From Papilionanthe hookeriana x Papilionanthe teres (Eukaryota; Streptophyta; Magnoliopsida; Asparagales; Orchidaceae), in the NCBI GenBank assembly GCA_022702705.1, contig CM040421.1, positions 8,030,090-8,094,089 on the forward strand: a stretch of 64,000 nt of DNA, given 5' to 3'. A model generated the notes under the pieces. It ran no database searches. It saw only the letters and a program-made list of their open reading frames with translations, and was not told the DNA's origin. Shown one piece after another: positions 1-12,700 of the stretch. Numbering within the stretch: position 1 is the first letter of the stretch; the number at the start of each line of letters is the position of its first letter. A program made the translations under genes and the position numbers.

Positions 1-2995
1 AATTCCCACATAGGTGGTCCCAAGCCCTTAATGTTTGGCTAAGACCAATATGTGAAGACCCAAGAGTGAATTCCTATAAGATCATGATGACTTAAAGAAA
101 CCTTAGGTGGCTTGGTCTTGATCACACACTAACACCTAAGCTCATCAAACTCACACACGGATCAAACCCTAAAATCTCTTACACTTGAATTACCTCATAA
201 TTCCTTTCAGAAACTCAGGAGGGTGGTCCCAAGCCCTTAACCATTGGTTAGTATGGCTAGAACCAAAACACGGGAGGTCCAAAATAAGTTCTCCTATGGT
301 TCATGTGAATTCAAGAAGGCTTTCCATGGCTTGCATAATCCCATCATTTAACTCAACCAAAATTCACCAAAATCACTTGTAAGCCCTTCCAAGTTACCCA
401 AATCCCTTAATTTCACCAAAATGACAAAAATACTCTTGAAACCATAAAACTTCCAAAATTACTCAAACTCTCAAATTTTCACCAAGAATCGTTTTAAACC
501 ACTTAAAATTACTCAAATTGCCCAAATTAACAGAAATTTCCTAAAATTGATCAGTTTTCCCAAAAAAAATACCAAAATGCCTCTAAGGCCCATAATATCC
601 ATTTTTCATCCAAATATTATTTTTAAATTCCTCTACATTATCCAATTGACCTTAAATACTCCAAACTTCTCAAGATTAACCAATTTGACCTAAATGTTCA
701 AAAGAAATTTTTAATGTAACCCAATTTTCAATAAATATTTTAATTTGCCCCAACTTCCAATCCTTTTCAAGGAACAACTTCACCACGCTCACCATGCATA
801 AATTAAAAGCCCATTTTTAAAGACCTTCCATAAACAATTTTTCAAGTCCGCCATCCTATCATTTTAAAAGCCCAAATTCTAACTCATTCTTAAAATGCCC
901 AAGATTATGACCACATGAAAAATTCTTCTCATCATCCATTCAACTAACTTAAACCTTACACCATGGTATACATAATTAAAATCTTCCTTATTTAGCCTCA
1001 TGGAAAACCCATCAAAATTGGCAAAAAAATTTCAAAATCCATTTCGATGTAACATATCCAAGCCAAAGGCAAGCCATGAAGCCACCTCCAAGCCACATGA
1101 AAGCCAATTGAGTCATTCCCTTGTCACAACACTTAAAGTTGCAAAAGAAGAGGGCCCTTTAATGACACCTTAAGAAGTAATTAACCCTTCCCATGCTTCA
1201 CCTAAGCCAACTTTTATCTAAATAATCTTGATTGGGACTTCACCCCACTAATCAAGATATCCTTCTCATCAGCTCTGACCACCTTGGGAGTGACCCAAAA
1301 CACTTTGGTGAGCTTAAGATAAAGTTAAACCCAACGTAGCCTAAACCCCCTTTCCATTTTAATTAACCACCTTTACACATGAAAAACTCCAATTGACTTC
1401 ACTAATCTCTAGCCCCGAACTCTCTAAACTAGATGGTGACCCTTCCCTTGCTAGCCAGCCACCCTAGCTACCAGAAAACCCAAACCCAGGGGGAGTCACC
1501 AAGGATTAAACCCCAAATTGAGTCCATCCAATGTGGTGCACTCCAAGTGGCCAATAACCCTTTTCTTCCCTCCACGTAAGCAATCCTTTGCACCCACTAG
1601 CCAGGCCAATTGAGCCCTCCTTCCTTGTCTAGACACCACCTCTCATCCGAAGGTGGATGATGCACCAAACCTAAGAAAACTCTACCAAAATCACTCCAAA
1701 ACTTAATTGCACTGTTCTTAATTCACCTCTACTCATTTCTATCCCATATTTTTCACTGTCCTCCCCTAATATGAGCTCAAAATCTTGGGAATTTTATGAC
1801 CATAACACAAATTCAATCAAACTTGAAATTAATCCACTTTTAAGCTTCCCCAAAGCTTAAGTACACTTCCCCTTAAAAAATTAGCCCTTCTCAAGCCCTC
1901 TAGCATAGACTTTGAACAAGGCTAAGCCACCTTCTGAAAGAGATCATACATACGCCTCATCAAAGCTCAAAGTGACACTTAAAGGAGGTTCGTGAACTCA
2001 AGGCGATCATCTCCAACCAACCAATCGAGGCCATACCTCTTAGGCAAAGCTATAATTCAAAATCATTAACTTTGTTCTTAGTTTGTTCCTTTGTGAATAA
2101 AGTTTACATTCCATGCTTAACTAGTCATATAGATGTGCTAGTCTCACTCAGATGAAAGTGAATGTGTAGGAACAAACTACACTTAATTTAGTTGAGTATC
2201 GAGCAAGATTTTAGGGTTTGAAAATGAATGGTTCTCGAGTTAGGACCCGTTTGGGATGAAGAACGGATGCCATCCATTTTCGTGTGTATTGAACGGACAA
2301 TCGAGATGGCGTCGGACTGGAGCGTGAAGTGAGAATCGTAAGTCAAGACAACAGCTTGCATGGAAAGGTCAGCTAACTGTAGTGCACCAAGTGTGAGTTC
2401 GGAGATACCGAGGATGACGTGGATAAGTAGAAAAATAGGGTATTTTAGATTTAAATAATTTTAGAAATTTTCAAAATTCATATATTGGTGTAAAAAGTTC
2501 ATAAAAATAAAATAAAAATACCACTGTGCTTAGTGAACGGAGGAAAAAATTATTAAACACAAATAAAAAATATTTGCTATGTTTTTTTATTTTAAATTAA
2601 CTATATACTCTAGAGAATAATTAAATAATAATTAATTAAATATTTATGCATATTATATGAAATTTTTAGAGATTATTCCTAATGACATGGGGAAACTTCT
2701 CTGATTTTTTCAAGATCAGAGAACATCCTTATGACCAAATATTCAAATTTCTAGGATCATTAGCATTATTTTAAATAAAAAAGTTATAAAAAAATAAAAT
2801 TAAATAAAAAAAAATATTAAGTTTAGTAGGTTCACCATGGTTAGAGGACCCTAGGAAAAACAAAAATCAATATAAAAAATTAAAATGTAATTTTCTATTT
2901 TAAAATTAATAAAAATTAATAGAAATTAAAAAAAAAACAAAAAAATTCAATAAATAACCAAATTATCCTAAAATGAAGAAAATAGTCTTGCAAGG
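1..2995 (+). mobile_element. Giant (Tat-type) LTR fragment, plus strand, first part
   Basis: Non-coding C-rich then AT-rich sequence with the same order of landmarks as the 7-kb solo LTR at 19630-26683. It opens with many CCCAA/TTGACC-like words, shows the short conserved block near 2115 (compare 21945), then a GC-rich stretch at about 2220-2420 (compare 22080-22200), then AT-rich sequence. The true LTR 5' end lies before base 1. The short ORF at 185-382 has no recognisable domain and sits in non-coding LTR sequence. The LTR resumes at 4858 after an inserted solo LTR. Confidence 0.75.
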
Positions 2996-4857
2996 TGACA
3001 CGCCTAAAATATATATGCTTTTTGCTATATAATTTTACTCATTTTTGATGATATTACACTTTAAATGAAGGTATTTTGTATGTTTTTTTATTTTAGGTAC
3101 AAGAAATGGTGATTGGAGCAAAAGAAAGCAAAAACAGTGTAATTTGGAGCAAAAATGAGCAAGAAAGCAAATTTTGGCCTGACACATTTCGATAAGTCTT
3201 TCTATGTGTAATCTCTTTTATACTTCTTGCATATTTTTGAATGAGATTACACTTTAAAGAAATGTTGTTTTTATGCTTATTTTGTAAGGCTATCTGTTAG
3301 GAAGGCAACACAACTGAAACGGGGCGAATCAGAGCTAAAACGGAGCCAAATGGAGCAAAATGGTGGAGCTACGCAGAATGGGCGCCGGCGGCGCCAGAAA
3401 CTTGAGGGCAACAAATTTGGCCACCGGCAGTGCTCAAATATGGCACTGGCGGTGCCAAGAGCGGTTATTGGCTATATACATTGAACCTGGACTCTTGTTG
3501 GACGGTTTCTTCTAGCACCACTTGGGAAATTCATCCCTACACTATTTTAAACTGAATTTGAAGCCAAAAATGAGGGAGATGACAGGGAAAATGTGGAAAA
3601 TGATTAGAGATCTTAGAATAGGAGTAGAAATGTAGATTTCTATCTTTTTGGAGAGATTGGTGAGGGGATTTTGATAGAATCTATAAGGGAATGTTCTAGC
3701 ATTGCATGGATCCGCGAGAGATATTATGAGAGAGATTTTCATCTTTCTTTTAAGGAATAAAAAGCTAAGTATTGTGTTCTTCATTATCTTATGATTTTTT
3801 AAACACTTATTTTTTGAATTTACTTTGAAATGAAGTTTTCCATTGTGTTTTCTTCGTGCTTTGTGATGTTTTTCTCTTACTCTTTCTTCTTGTTTGGAAA
3901 TAGTGGCATAAGAAAATTATGTCGTTGTTTTTATTCTACTTTTCTTTTGCAATAAGTAGGATTCATGTTTAGAATATTGGGATGTTTTCTAAAAGAAGTT
4001 TAATTGTAAATGTGATGGTTTTTTACTTGCGCTTCATTTACATTACAAAAGAGCTCGTTACAATGTTAAAATTTGTTGTAATTGCATTGATCTGAATGGG
4101 CAGTGTAATTCTCAACAAAGTGGAACCACATTCAATCTCCGTAAATGAATTGCGTAGTTCATGGGGATTGAGTGCAAATAAATAGGTAAATATGGTTTCA
4201 TGGGTGTCGAATTTGAGATTTCTGGGTGACAGGCTGAGATGCCCAATTTAGTCCTAAAGTTTGGTAACTAAAGCTAGGGTTAGCCTTCAGGTGAAGGGAA
4301 GAGGGAGCTCTCAAGTGGCAGCCAGTATCCTCCCAGCTTAACCTTGGATTTAGGGACTAAGCCTAGGATTTGCCAGTGTTCTTTATAGTACTCTAAAGAG
4401 GGGGTACTCGGAAGAGAGTAAAGAATAGGATTGCTCCTATTTGGCACATACAATATTTAATGCATCTCATTCCTATACGTTATCCAATTTGTTACATGAG
4501 AATAGTAGTTTTTTATCTCAAAATTCACCAAACTAATTTCCCCAAAAGGGTTATCTTTAGTATTAATATTTGCATTAGGGAGTAGTTATTATTCTTACAT
4601 ATAATCATCTGCATTTAGGAGTAGTTGTTAGAAAAACCACTTATATCACCCTTCCAAACTAAGGCTGTTAGTAGTAGACTAAAATTTGACTGAGAACCTC
4701 TTACCTCGCTTCCATGTAGGATCGATAAATGGGACTCCATTAGAGCCCTGTATTACTTGATACGATACATATACTTGCGTTGGATCATTGTGACTTTATA
4801 AAAATTATTATATATCTATTGTTCATAAATCCTCGCATCAAAGAAAAAATTGCATCA
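2996..4857 (+). mobile_element. Athila-family solo LTR
   Basis: It starts TGACACGCCTAAAATATATA and ends ...TGCATCA. It shares its opening (A-rich start, 'ACTCATTTTTGATGATATTACACTTTAAA' type block), a GGCGCC-rich island near 3380-3460, and the 'GGATCGATAA...GGACTCCA' block near 4720 with the LTRs of element C. There is no internal region, so it is a solo LTR left by recombination. The flanking 5-mers CAAGG (2991-2995) and TAAGG (4858-4862) look like a target-site duplication with one mismatch. Length is about 1.86 kb, against 1.68-1.82 kb for its relatives here. Confidence 0.8.
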
Positions 4858-6907
4858 TAAGGTCTCTAAAAAAATATGAAATTCTCAAATATTATTTTTA
4901 AAAGCTAAAATCTATTTTCAAATTAAAATGGAATTTTTGGCTTCAAATAATTATAAAAATAAATAAAAATTATAAAATTATAAAAATTAATTTGGAGTGT
5001 TCCTTGAGATCATAAAAACTAAGAAAAAATAAAATTGAAGTTAAAATAAAATTTTAATTTTTTGGCATTTTTCTAATTTAAAGATAATAAAAATTTTAGA
5101 AAAATCTAAAAAATATAAAAAATGTTCCAAAATGTATCTCATCTTAATTATAAAGAACCAGAAAAAAATTCTTTTTTTGGTATTTTTATAATATAAAACT
5201 ATGTTTAAGTACTTAAATATATTTTTCTCTATTTTTGAATAAAATAATTATAAAATGCAAAAATAAAAATAAAAAAATATAGAATTTACTTCTTCGAGTT
5301 CCTTGACGATAGAAAGACTTATGAAAAACTGAAAAAATGAATTTTTGATCTAAAAATATATTTTATATTTATTTTTAGATTAAAATAAATTAAAACTTTT
5401 AAAAATTTAAAAATAACTAAAAAATTCACAAAAATTTTTCCACGTGGTCTTCTGACTTAGGTAAACCTCTAATAATTTTCCTAAAGTCGGAAAGTATACC
5501 TTAGTTAGTTAAATTAATTATATTTTAAAAATTCCTATTTTTGAACAGAAATAACTATTAAGAATTAAATAAAAACCAGAAAAATATAACTTCTATGATG
5601 TGTCAATTGAACGATGTGTAGGGCAACAACAAAATTTTAAAGTCATTTGATTTAAATTGAAAGATTTATGAAGTAGAAAGCCCAAAATGCAAAATGTTAA
5701 TTTTAGAATTCAATACAGTAATTAAAATTTAGGTTAAACCAGATGATGAAAGGGCAATATTTATGATTATTAACCCTCTTAGATGACTGAACCACAAAGG
5801 GTTAAAGGGTAAAAACCAATTTGCACTATCTTCTAAAAAAGGATGAAATTGTATATATTCAAATCTTAAAGTTTGGAAGATAATTAAATTTGGATGATTC
5901 ATATGTGAGGGGCACAAGTTAGGAAGATAACAATTCACTAATTTGATGCCTCATATCATTGTTTAAGTAATAATACAATCTCTTTAATAAGAATTTAACA
6001 TATTGCATTGAGGAATTTTCAAAATTATAAGTTTACAAATAAAAGTCTTAAGAGCTTAGTAGTGAACTAGGATTGATCTACAATCATTTAATGCGATTTA
6101 GAAAAGAAAATAAAAGCAATCGTAAACAAATTTAAAATACTACAAGCTCAACTCCAAGTGAACGAGCAAGAATATCTTAATAACTTAATTTGCCCTTAAG
6201 GGTGCCTACCCACATAGTTCCCAAACTTAACATCAAATGATTGGCTAGTTACCCCACTCATGGGATGATTAGAATATTGAGATTCATTGAGCACAAGTTA
6301 AAGCATTGTAACTAAAACCAAGGATGATTAATCCAATGATATAATAAAGTTAGGTGAAATCAAAATGATTTAGAAACTCCTAAAGTTGTTTATGGTCATT
6401 CCCCGAACGCTTTTGAAAGATTTTTCAACACTTTTAAGTATACATGAAAATATTATAATTTATTGAATAAAATAATCCTAAAAACATATACAACCATTAA
6501 ATACCAAAACAAAGATAAAATCCATAGAGACCTAACATGATATGACTCAAAACCCAATATTTCACCCTTCCAAATAAAATACCTTACACTACTTATCCTA
6601 CATTAATACCCCATTGCTCAAGGGTTTGAGTGTTGAATAAGTTATTCAAATCTTTTTGAGCAACATGAGACATTTGTTAATGCTACATATGGATCATCAG
6701 ACTTGTGTAAGTCAGAAGGTTAGGTGGCGAGAGCAATGATGACATTGCTTAAGTATGCTAAGAGTGTGATTTGTAATAGTATCTCTTACCTCAAGGATCC
6801 GTGTGGAAAGGGGATAGGACCAATGATTGGTGGGAGTTTCCCTTACACTCTTAGGTTGCCGATAGTCCTTCTCCGATATGAGTAATTAGCTTGTGGACTA
6901 TATTACT

Positions 6908-6953
<46 letters not shown>

Positions 6954-7855
6954 ACAAGAAAACAAAAAACTTTTTTTTGTCACATGATTACATTTTCTTG
7001 CTAAAGTAAATTCTACATGCATGACATATTAAATCATTTTGATGGAAACCTATAAGGGTCCATGGGTTAATCACTTGGAACGAGATTAGGGATTGCTATC
7101 CTCGGATGGCGAGTTTGTAGCTTTTATCTAAAGTTGGAATTATAAAGCAGACAATTGAGTTATGAATCCTCACCTTTACTAAAGTCGTACATTTAGACTG
7201 GTCTTTCATATGTGATAACGGGTTTTTTTAATCAGTTCGTGTTCTTAAGATTTATCTAAGCTTTCTCGTGCCAGATTTTCTTATGCTTTGCTTGAATTTC
7301 CTAAACTTTTTTAAATTTCCTGCACTTTATTATGTTATTCTTGTTGTACTGACCCTTTTTGCAGCAATAACAGATGCCCATGTATGCAATGCTTTAGTTT
7401 GTTTCTTTTCTTATTGCATTCAGCATTATGCTTTACTCATGTAAATTTTATTTATTTGTCAGACCTTTAGGATAAAAATAATTGTCTGTTTATCTAGTAT
7501 GGATTACTAAAACACATGAACACATGCCGTTTAGTAAGGTTTACTGATGCAATAATAATCAAAATCAAAACATAAGACATAAAATCATAAACCATGGAGC
7601 TACTACAACAAGGAACTTTGAGTTATCATCAGCAAGGAGCTTGGAGGAGCTTGGAGAAAACCTTGTGGACAGCATGACTAGGATGCAAGATAAGTACAAC
7701 TTCAAGAGAGCAAACAAGATCTTCAAAAACTAAACTTTCCTTAGTCGTAAATAACATAATCTATAGGACTTTGAGGTTGGCTGCCGAGTGCGACAAAAAT
7801 CCTCATCTCATCTTTAGGCTTCTACACAAGGATGTTGTGCAATATAATATAGGGT
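4858..7855 (+). mobile_element. Giant (Tat-type) LTR fragment, plus strand, second part
   Basis: Continuation of the LTR that begins before base 1. 4858-6000 is AT-rich. 6110-6420 matches the block at 24690-24900 of the solo LTR ('...TTGCCCTTAA', 'GGATGATTAATCCA' and similar). 7560-7845 matches 25660-25890 (CAACAAGGA, GGACAGCATGAC, 'CGACAAAAATCCTCA' type words). Homology stops near 7850, about 800 bp before the LTR end seen in the solo copy, so the 3' end is missing. An AT microsatellite lies at 6914-6950. No coding potential is seen. Confidence 0.75.
6914..6950. repeat. (AT)n microsatellite
   Basis: Uninterrupted AT dinucleotide run of about 37 bp inside the left LTR fragment. Confidence 0.95.
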
Positions 7856-8923
7856 TCAATTTGGGGGAATTCAGTCATGTGGTCAAAATTGAGACTTTTT
7901 TATTTGGGTTGAAATTGGGTTTGAAAATTGGGTCAAATTATGCTTGTATTTGGTTTATTTTTAGATTGGACATCATAAATTTTGGTTTAGAATTGAAATT
8001 GGGTGAAATTGGGGTCAACTGGGTGAACATTAGAGGTGATTTGGATTTTTTTGGGCCTTTAGGGGCAATTTGAGGATTTTGGTCAAATGGGTCAACTTGG
8101 TCAAATTGGGTACAATGAAGTGGTTCAAATAAATTTTGGGGACATTTGGGATGATTTTGGAATTTTGGGAATTTTTGGATTTTTTTGGGTCATAAGGGGT
8201 ATTTTGGTCATTTTGGCTAATTTTGGGATAATTTGGGAATTTTAGTCAATTTGGAGTTTTTTGGTCAATTTGGGTGGTGGTGAACATTTTGAAATGTTTT
8301 TTGGAGGGAATTTTGGAATTTGGGTAGTTTTAGAAATTTTGTTTGAAATTCGGGTTTGGGGGCAATTTGGTAATTTGGTGGAGTTTAGGGGTAAAGGGTC
8401 AAAAATTGGAATTTGGTAAATTTAGGGTTAATTGAGGATGTCAATGGTGATACCCACCTATTTGAGCCATGGACTAAGAGAAATTCCATTTTAGATCCTC
8501 TATGTGTTGATCCTAGCCAATCACTAGCCTAGAGCTAAGAGCTTGGGGGAAGCTCCCACATGAGTTTCCAAAAGAGTAAGGGATCAAGCTTGAGAAAGTT
8601 TGAATTGGGGTCTAGGGTAGTGAGTGTACGAGTGAGTCTGTGAGCTAGCTCAACCAAGTAAAGACCACCCAAGGTTAGTCCTATGGCTTAACCATCCTAT
8701 AGGGGACTCCTCTTGAGCTTCCTTACGCTTAACCTCATCCTACTAAGTGTTTGAGGCTAGTCTTAATTATATGTTACTATAAGTAAAGTAAATAAGCATT
8801 TTTGAGCTTCTAGAGAGGGGAGGGTTCCATCAGTAGTCTTCTCAGATAGTCACCAGTAAAGTTCTATGACTTGATCCTAGGTTCTTTAAAGAAAGACTAG
8901 ATCTCAACAAAAATGGGTCAAAA
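7856..8923 (-). mobile_element. 3' LTR of element A, truncated U3 fragment
   Basis: Read on the minus strand this starts at about 8923 with sequence aligning to the first bases of the solo LTR and of B's LTR (TTGACC-CATTTTTG-TGAGATCT against TGTTGACCTCATTTTTGGTGAGGTCT), then the same CCTAGGATC-type word. It continues with the TTGACC/CCCAATTT-rich U3 style. Only about 1.07 kb is present. At about 7855 it meets a plus-strand copy of the same LTR family head to head, so the remaining 5-6 kb of this LTR is missing. The terminal CA appears mutated to AA, so the exact end is uncertain. Confidence 0.6.
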
Positions 8924-9379
8924 AATGGACCCTTATAGATGTGGTGTGTCAGACAAGCACACAACACCTATGGCATTGGCCGACGAGATCAATAAAACCA
9001 ACACAACTATCTACACCAACCAACTCAAAATAGGACATCTGATTCAATGAGAAAGTTTCCGCTGAGGATTATCTGGTAGAAACATTCAATCATTGGAACT
9101 CTCACTTGGGAAAGCAGGTGGAGTCCTTCAAAATGGAGCTATGAATTTCAAGCCTCCACATTCTGAAGGGAGTCAGACCCAATTCGATTTTGAAACTTTG
9201 AGTTGGAATTTGATTTTAGATTTAAATTTTGGATTTTATTTTGAATCTTGATTTGATTCTGAATTTGAATTTGATTTTGAGATTTAAATTTATAAAAATT
9301 TAAGTTTGTGAGATTTTAACTTTGATTTGAGAATTTTATTTTTGTGGGGAGATTCAAACTTAAACAAGTTTGAGAGGAG

Positions 9380-10560
9380 ATTCAGAATCTAGATACCAAC
9401 CTCGACAGTTGGGAATTAGAATTTAAGTACTAACCCCGAAGGATGAGTACTGGAAATTAGGTACCAGCCTGGGAAATGAGAGTCTGAATTTAGGTATTGA
9501 TCTCGAAGAAAGGGAATCAGAATTTAGGTATTGATTCTGAAATTTATGGAGGGTGGAGAATTTGTGGAAATACAATGTTAAAACGTAGGAAAAATTTAGA
9601 AGAAATCGGATGACCTTGCACCGTCTTGGAATTTATGGAAGGTGGAAAACTTATGGAGATGGATGCAGAAATTTAGGAAAAATTTAGAAGGAATCGAACA
9701 ACCCTGCACCGATCTTGGAATTTATGGATTACATAAAACTTATGGAGATGGAGATGGAAATTTAAGGAAAATTTAGAAAGAATCGGACGACCATGCACCG
9801 ATCCTGAAATTTATGGAAAGTGAAAAACTTATGGAGATAGAGGTGGAAATTTAAGGAAAATTTAGAAGGAATCGGACGACCCTGCATCGATCCAAAAATT
9901 TATGAAAGGTGCAAAACTTATGGAGATAGATACAGAAATTTAAGGAAAATTTAGAAGATATCAGACGACCCTGCACTGATCCTGGAATTTATGGATGGTG
10001 GAATACTTATGGAGATGGAGGTGGAAATTTTAGGAATATTTAAAAGAAATCGGACAACCTTGCACTGAGTCTGAAATTTAGGGTAGGTGAAAAACTTATG
10101 GAGATGGATGCAGAAATTTATGGAAAATTTAGAAGCAATCAGATGACCCTACACCGATCCTAGATTTTATGGAAGGTGGAAAACTTATGGAGATGGATGC
10201 AAAAATTTAGGGAAAATTTATAAGGAATCGGACGACCCTGCACTGATCCTGAAATTTAAGGAAGGTGGAAAACTTATGGAGATGGAGGTGGATATTTAGG
10301 GAAAAATTAGAAGGAATCGGGTGACCCTACACTGATCCTAGAATTTATGGAAGGAGAAAAACTTGTGGAGAAGGAAGGAAAAAATTTATGGAAAATTTAG
10401 AAGGAATCGAATGACCCTACACCGATCCTAGAATTTATGGAAGGTGGAAAACTTGTGGAGATGGAAGGCAGGAATTTAGGAAAAACTTATGGAGATTTGT
10501 GGAGACATATGGAAATTAGTGGAGATTTATGGAATTTTGTGGAGATTTGAACTTTGCATT
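9380..10560 (-). repeat. 89-bp tandem array in the 3' UTR of element A
   Basis: The word TTATGGAGAT recurs at 9651, 9740 and 9829, giving an exact 89-bp spacing. Roughly ten to twelve diverged units can be followed between about 9380 and 10500. Each contains an 'AATTTATGGAAGGTGGAAAA' type opening and a 'GGACGACCCTGCACCGATCC' type close. 89 is not a multiple of three and the units carry stops, so the array is not coding. Confidence 0.9.
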
Positions 10561-11039
10561 CATTAGATGTATGAAGAACTCAGATTTATGCAATGAGCAA
10601 GGAACTCGAGACGGTGGAAGAGCTTATATTTATTTTCTTTTCTTGTGTTCGCTTTGTTTTCTTATGTATTTTCTTTTTATTTTAATATTACTTTTCTTTT
10701 CTTAAGAGAATTTCTTTCATTTCATTTTTCTTAGATTTCATTCCCATCTTTGATTTTAATTTCATTTCCATTCTTTATTTTGATTTCATTTATTTTCAAA
10801 TTTTCTTTCTTCTTATATTGTTCTTTGTTTGTTATATTTTGGAACCGGTATACGGTCCTACGGCTTTTCATCCATAGCGCAATTAGAAGTACATCTTAAG
10901 AACACACTCTGATTTGTGATAAAAACATCTTCATTAACTTGATGAAATGTATTACAATTAATAGAATGTTGTCAAGCATTAAAACATCGAAAGTACAGCT
11001 GAGTATCAACTGAAAACATCACTGAATGAATGCTATCTC

Positions 11040-11063
11040 AAAAAAAAAAAAAAAAAAAAAAAA
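11040..11063. repeat. Poly(A)/poly(T) tract
   Basis: Run of 24 A on the plus strand, which is T on the coding strand of element A, just downstream of its AlkB-type ORF. It is not followed by a recognisable SINE or retrocopy. Confidence 0.9.
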
Positions 11064-11119
11064 CATAATGAGTGTGCATCCTTTGAGATTGCTCTGTGAT
11101 CAAGCTAACCTCCTAAGCT

Positions 11120-12682
11120 TCACTCCGGGATGAAAGTACCCTCGCTTACACTTAGAACTATAGCTATGTCACAGCTCCAAAGGTTGGAGACTCCCCAAGT
11201 ATGGGTTGTCTCATATCCATATGGTGCTTTGTCTTCATTTATTCTATGGAATGTAATTGAATCTCTGTGCTGTGCCACTCTAGGTATGTAGTTCTTTGAC
11301 AAATCAAATCCATTTCCTTTTAAGACCAGACCTGATCCAATCGGCAGCGGGATCTTCATCAAGTCTCTGAAATCTCCAGTTCTAACAATCTGTATCTCAC
11401 ATCCAAAGAGAATATTTCTCTCGCTCATAAATGAGACTGTACAAAATGACTTGATGAAGTCTTGGTGGTCAATATGAGGTGGGATGCAATCCCCCTCCTC
11501 GTATATATTAATGATGTAGTTGTTCGGAATACAGTCTGCTGGAAGTATATGCCACTCCTGACTCCACCATTCTTTTAATCATCTTCTTTATTTGGGACGA
11601 AATGGGATCCACTTCATCATTTTGTAAAATCCCCGGGAGATTTCCTTGTTTGTTCTTCATAAAGTTTTAATTGATCCTTTCCTTTACACTCTTCCATTTC
11701 TGCGGCTCTGAATACTTTCTCTCCCTCAGGAGGTATGCCCTGCTCGAATCATGAAGAGCGAAGATGCAGTCCAAAATTTTTTCCTCACTACTTCTTATGA
11801 AAACATTAGTATACAGTTCCAATCATTCCAGGATGTTGAAAAGCCTTCCCTGGATCTCCTCATAGTGCTCGAATTCCTTCTTTCCGACTCTTCATATTTT
11901 GTCCTTTAGATAGTCTGAAACTCTCTCACACGTACGACTCCACGTCAGGGTGCTCCATGCTTCTTATTAACATTGAGGAAGCTGCATTTGCCTCAAATTT
12001 CCCATACTCTTCCAAATGCAGAATATTGTAGTCCGGACACTCTAAGACTACCCCTGTAGCTGATGGCTGCCTGGGTAAACTTGAGCTGCAAGTTGGACAC
12101 CAAGTGATAATCTCCTCCAGCAAATCCCAAGATGGAACACGCTCTGTAATCAACTCTGGCTCAGTTTTTGTAGTAGGCGGACCGATAGAGGTTTCCTTCA
12201 TTTCTAGATCATAACTTTCATCTTCAGAAATCAGCGCTAGCTATGTAGCTGTCTCCCTAGCTTGTCTCCTTTCAAGCTTGTCCAAGGCTCAACATTTGAG
12301 GCTATTGGAATTTCTTCTCTTAGTATGCCTCATCATCATATCTGGCTTCCTCTTTGCGACAGAAGTAACTAGATCTCCCTCTGGTGTAGTGATTATTAAT
12401 GGCACATGCTTATTCCTTATCGTCGGAAGGTGTGAATATGCAAATCCTCTGGTATCTTTCTACTTTGACATTTGTCCTTTCTCTTGGTGATGATCTTGAC
12501 CAAGGACTGCAGGCCTGCAGCTTCCTTGTGGCTGACTAAGTTCATTAGGGGACCTCGTAGTCCACATTGATGTGAGCAAAATCCAATTCAAAATTTATCA
12601 CACCTCTCTCCGGTGCCTTCTCTTCACTTAGCACTAGATTTAGGCCATCTTTAAAAGCAAAAACAAGCTTTCTTCGTGACAT
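11120..12682 (-). pseudogene. AlkB-type 2OG-Fe(II) dioxygenase ORF of retrotransposon A (broken)
   Basis: The last about 790 bp (11905-11120) encode a module resembling plant ALKBH9/ALKBH10 RNA demethylases. Readable pieces in order are ERKYSEPQKW, GNLPGILQNDEVDP, INIYEEGDCIPPHIDHQDF, CTVSFMSERNILFG, LVLKGNGFDLSKNYIPRV and SITFHR. The Fe-binding HxD is present (His 11476-11474, Asp 11470-11468). The distal metal-binding His is replaced by Asn (11293-11291) and the substrate-side Arg is kept. The module is broken by at least two stops. Upstream, the chosen ATG at 12682 lies 4 bp after an apparent 3' splice site and opens a short N-terminal region aligning with that of copy B (both share an 'R.L.F.F...L.' start). 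That frame stops at 12547-12545. A 91-codon segment at 12201-11926 has no known domain. The domain call is secure from motifs; the protein is not functional as read. Confidence 0.85.
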
Positions 12683-12700
12683 TTTCCTGCATAAAATAGG
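12683..12700 (-). promoter_or_regulatory. Putative 3' splice site ahead of the AlkB ORF (element A)
   Basis: On the minus strand: CCCCTATTTTATGCAG followed by GAAAATG. A pyrimidine-rich tract ends in CAG right before the ORF start, with exon base 1 at 12686. The same arrangement occurs in copy B, which is why I take it as a real acceptor. No donor was identified. Confidence 0.6.

Larger units (their letters stand above)
8924..11119 (-). other. 3' UTR of element A
   Basis: Region between the 3' LTR fragment and the AlkB-type ORF. It holds about 450 bp of unremarkable sequence, then an 89-bp tandem array (separate entry), then a T-rich stretch (10600-10860), a 24-bp A run (11040-11063) and short unique sequence. 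There is no credible ORF. Tandem arrays at this position are a known habit of Tat/Ogre-lineage elements. Confidence 0.65.

Noticed and set aside
7771..8073. 100-codon ORF with repeated GLKLGLKIG-like peptide
   Set aside because: It spans the junction between two LTR fragments in opposite orientation, and its composition follows the GGTCAA/TTGGG repeats.
11040..11063. A24 tract considered as the tail of a SINE or processed pseudogene
   Set aside because: No SINE A/B boxes, no gene-like sequence upstream in either orientation and no target duplication. It lies within the 3' UTR of element A.
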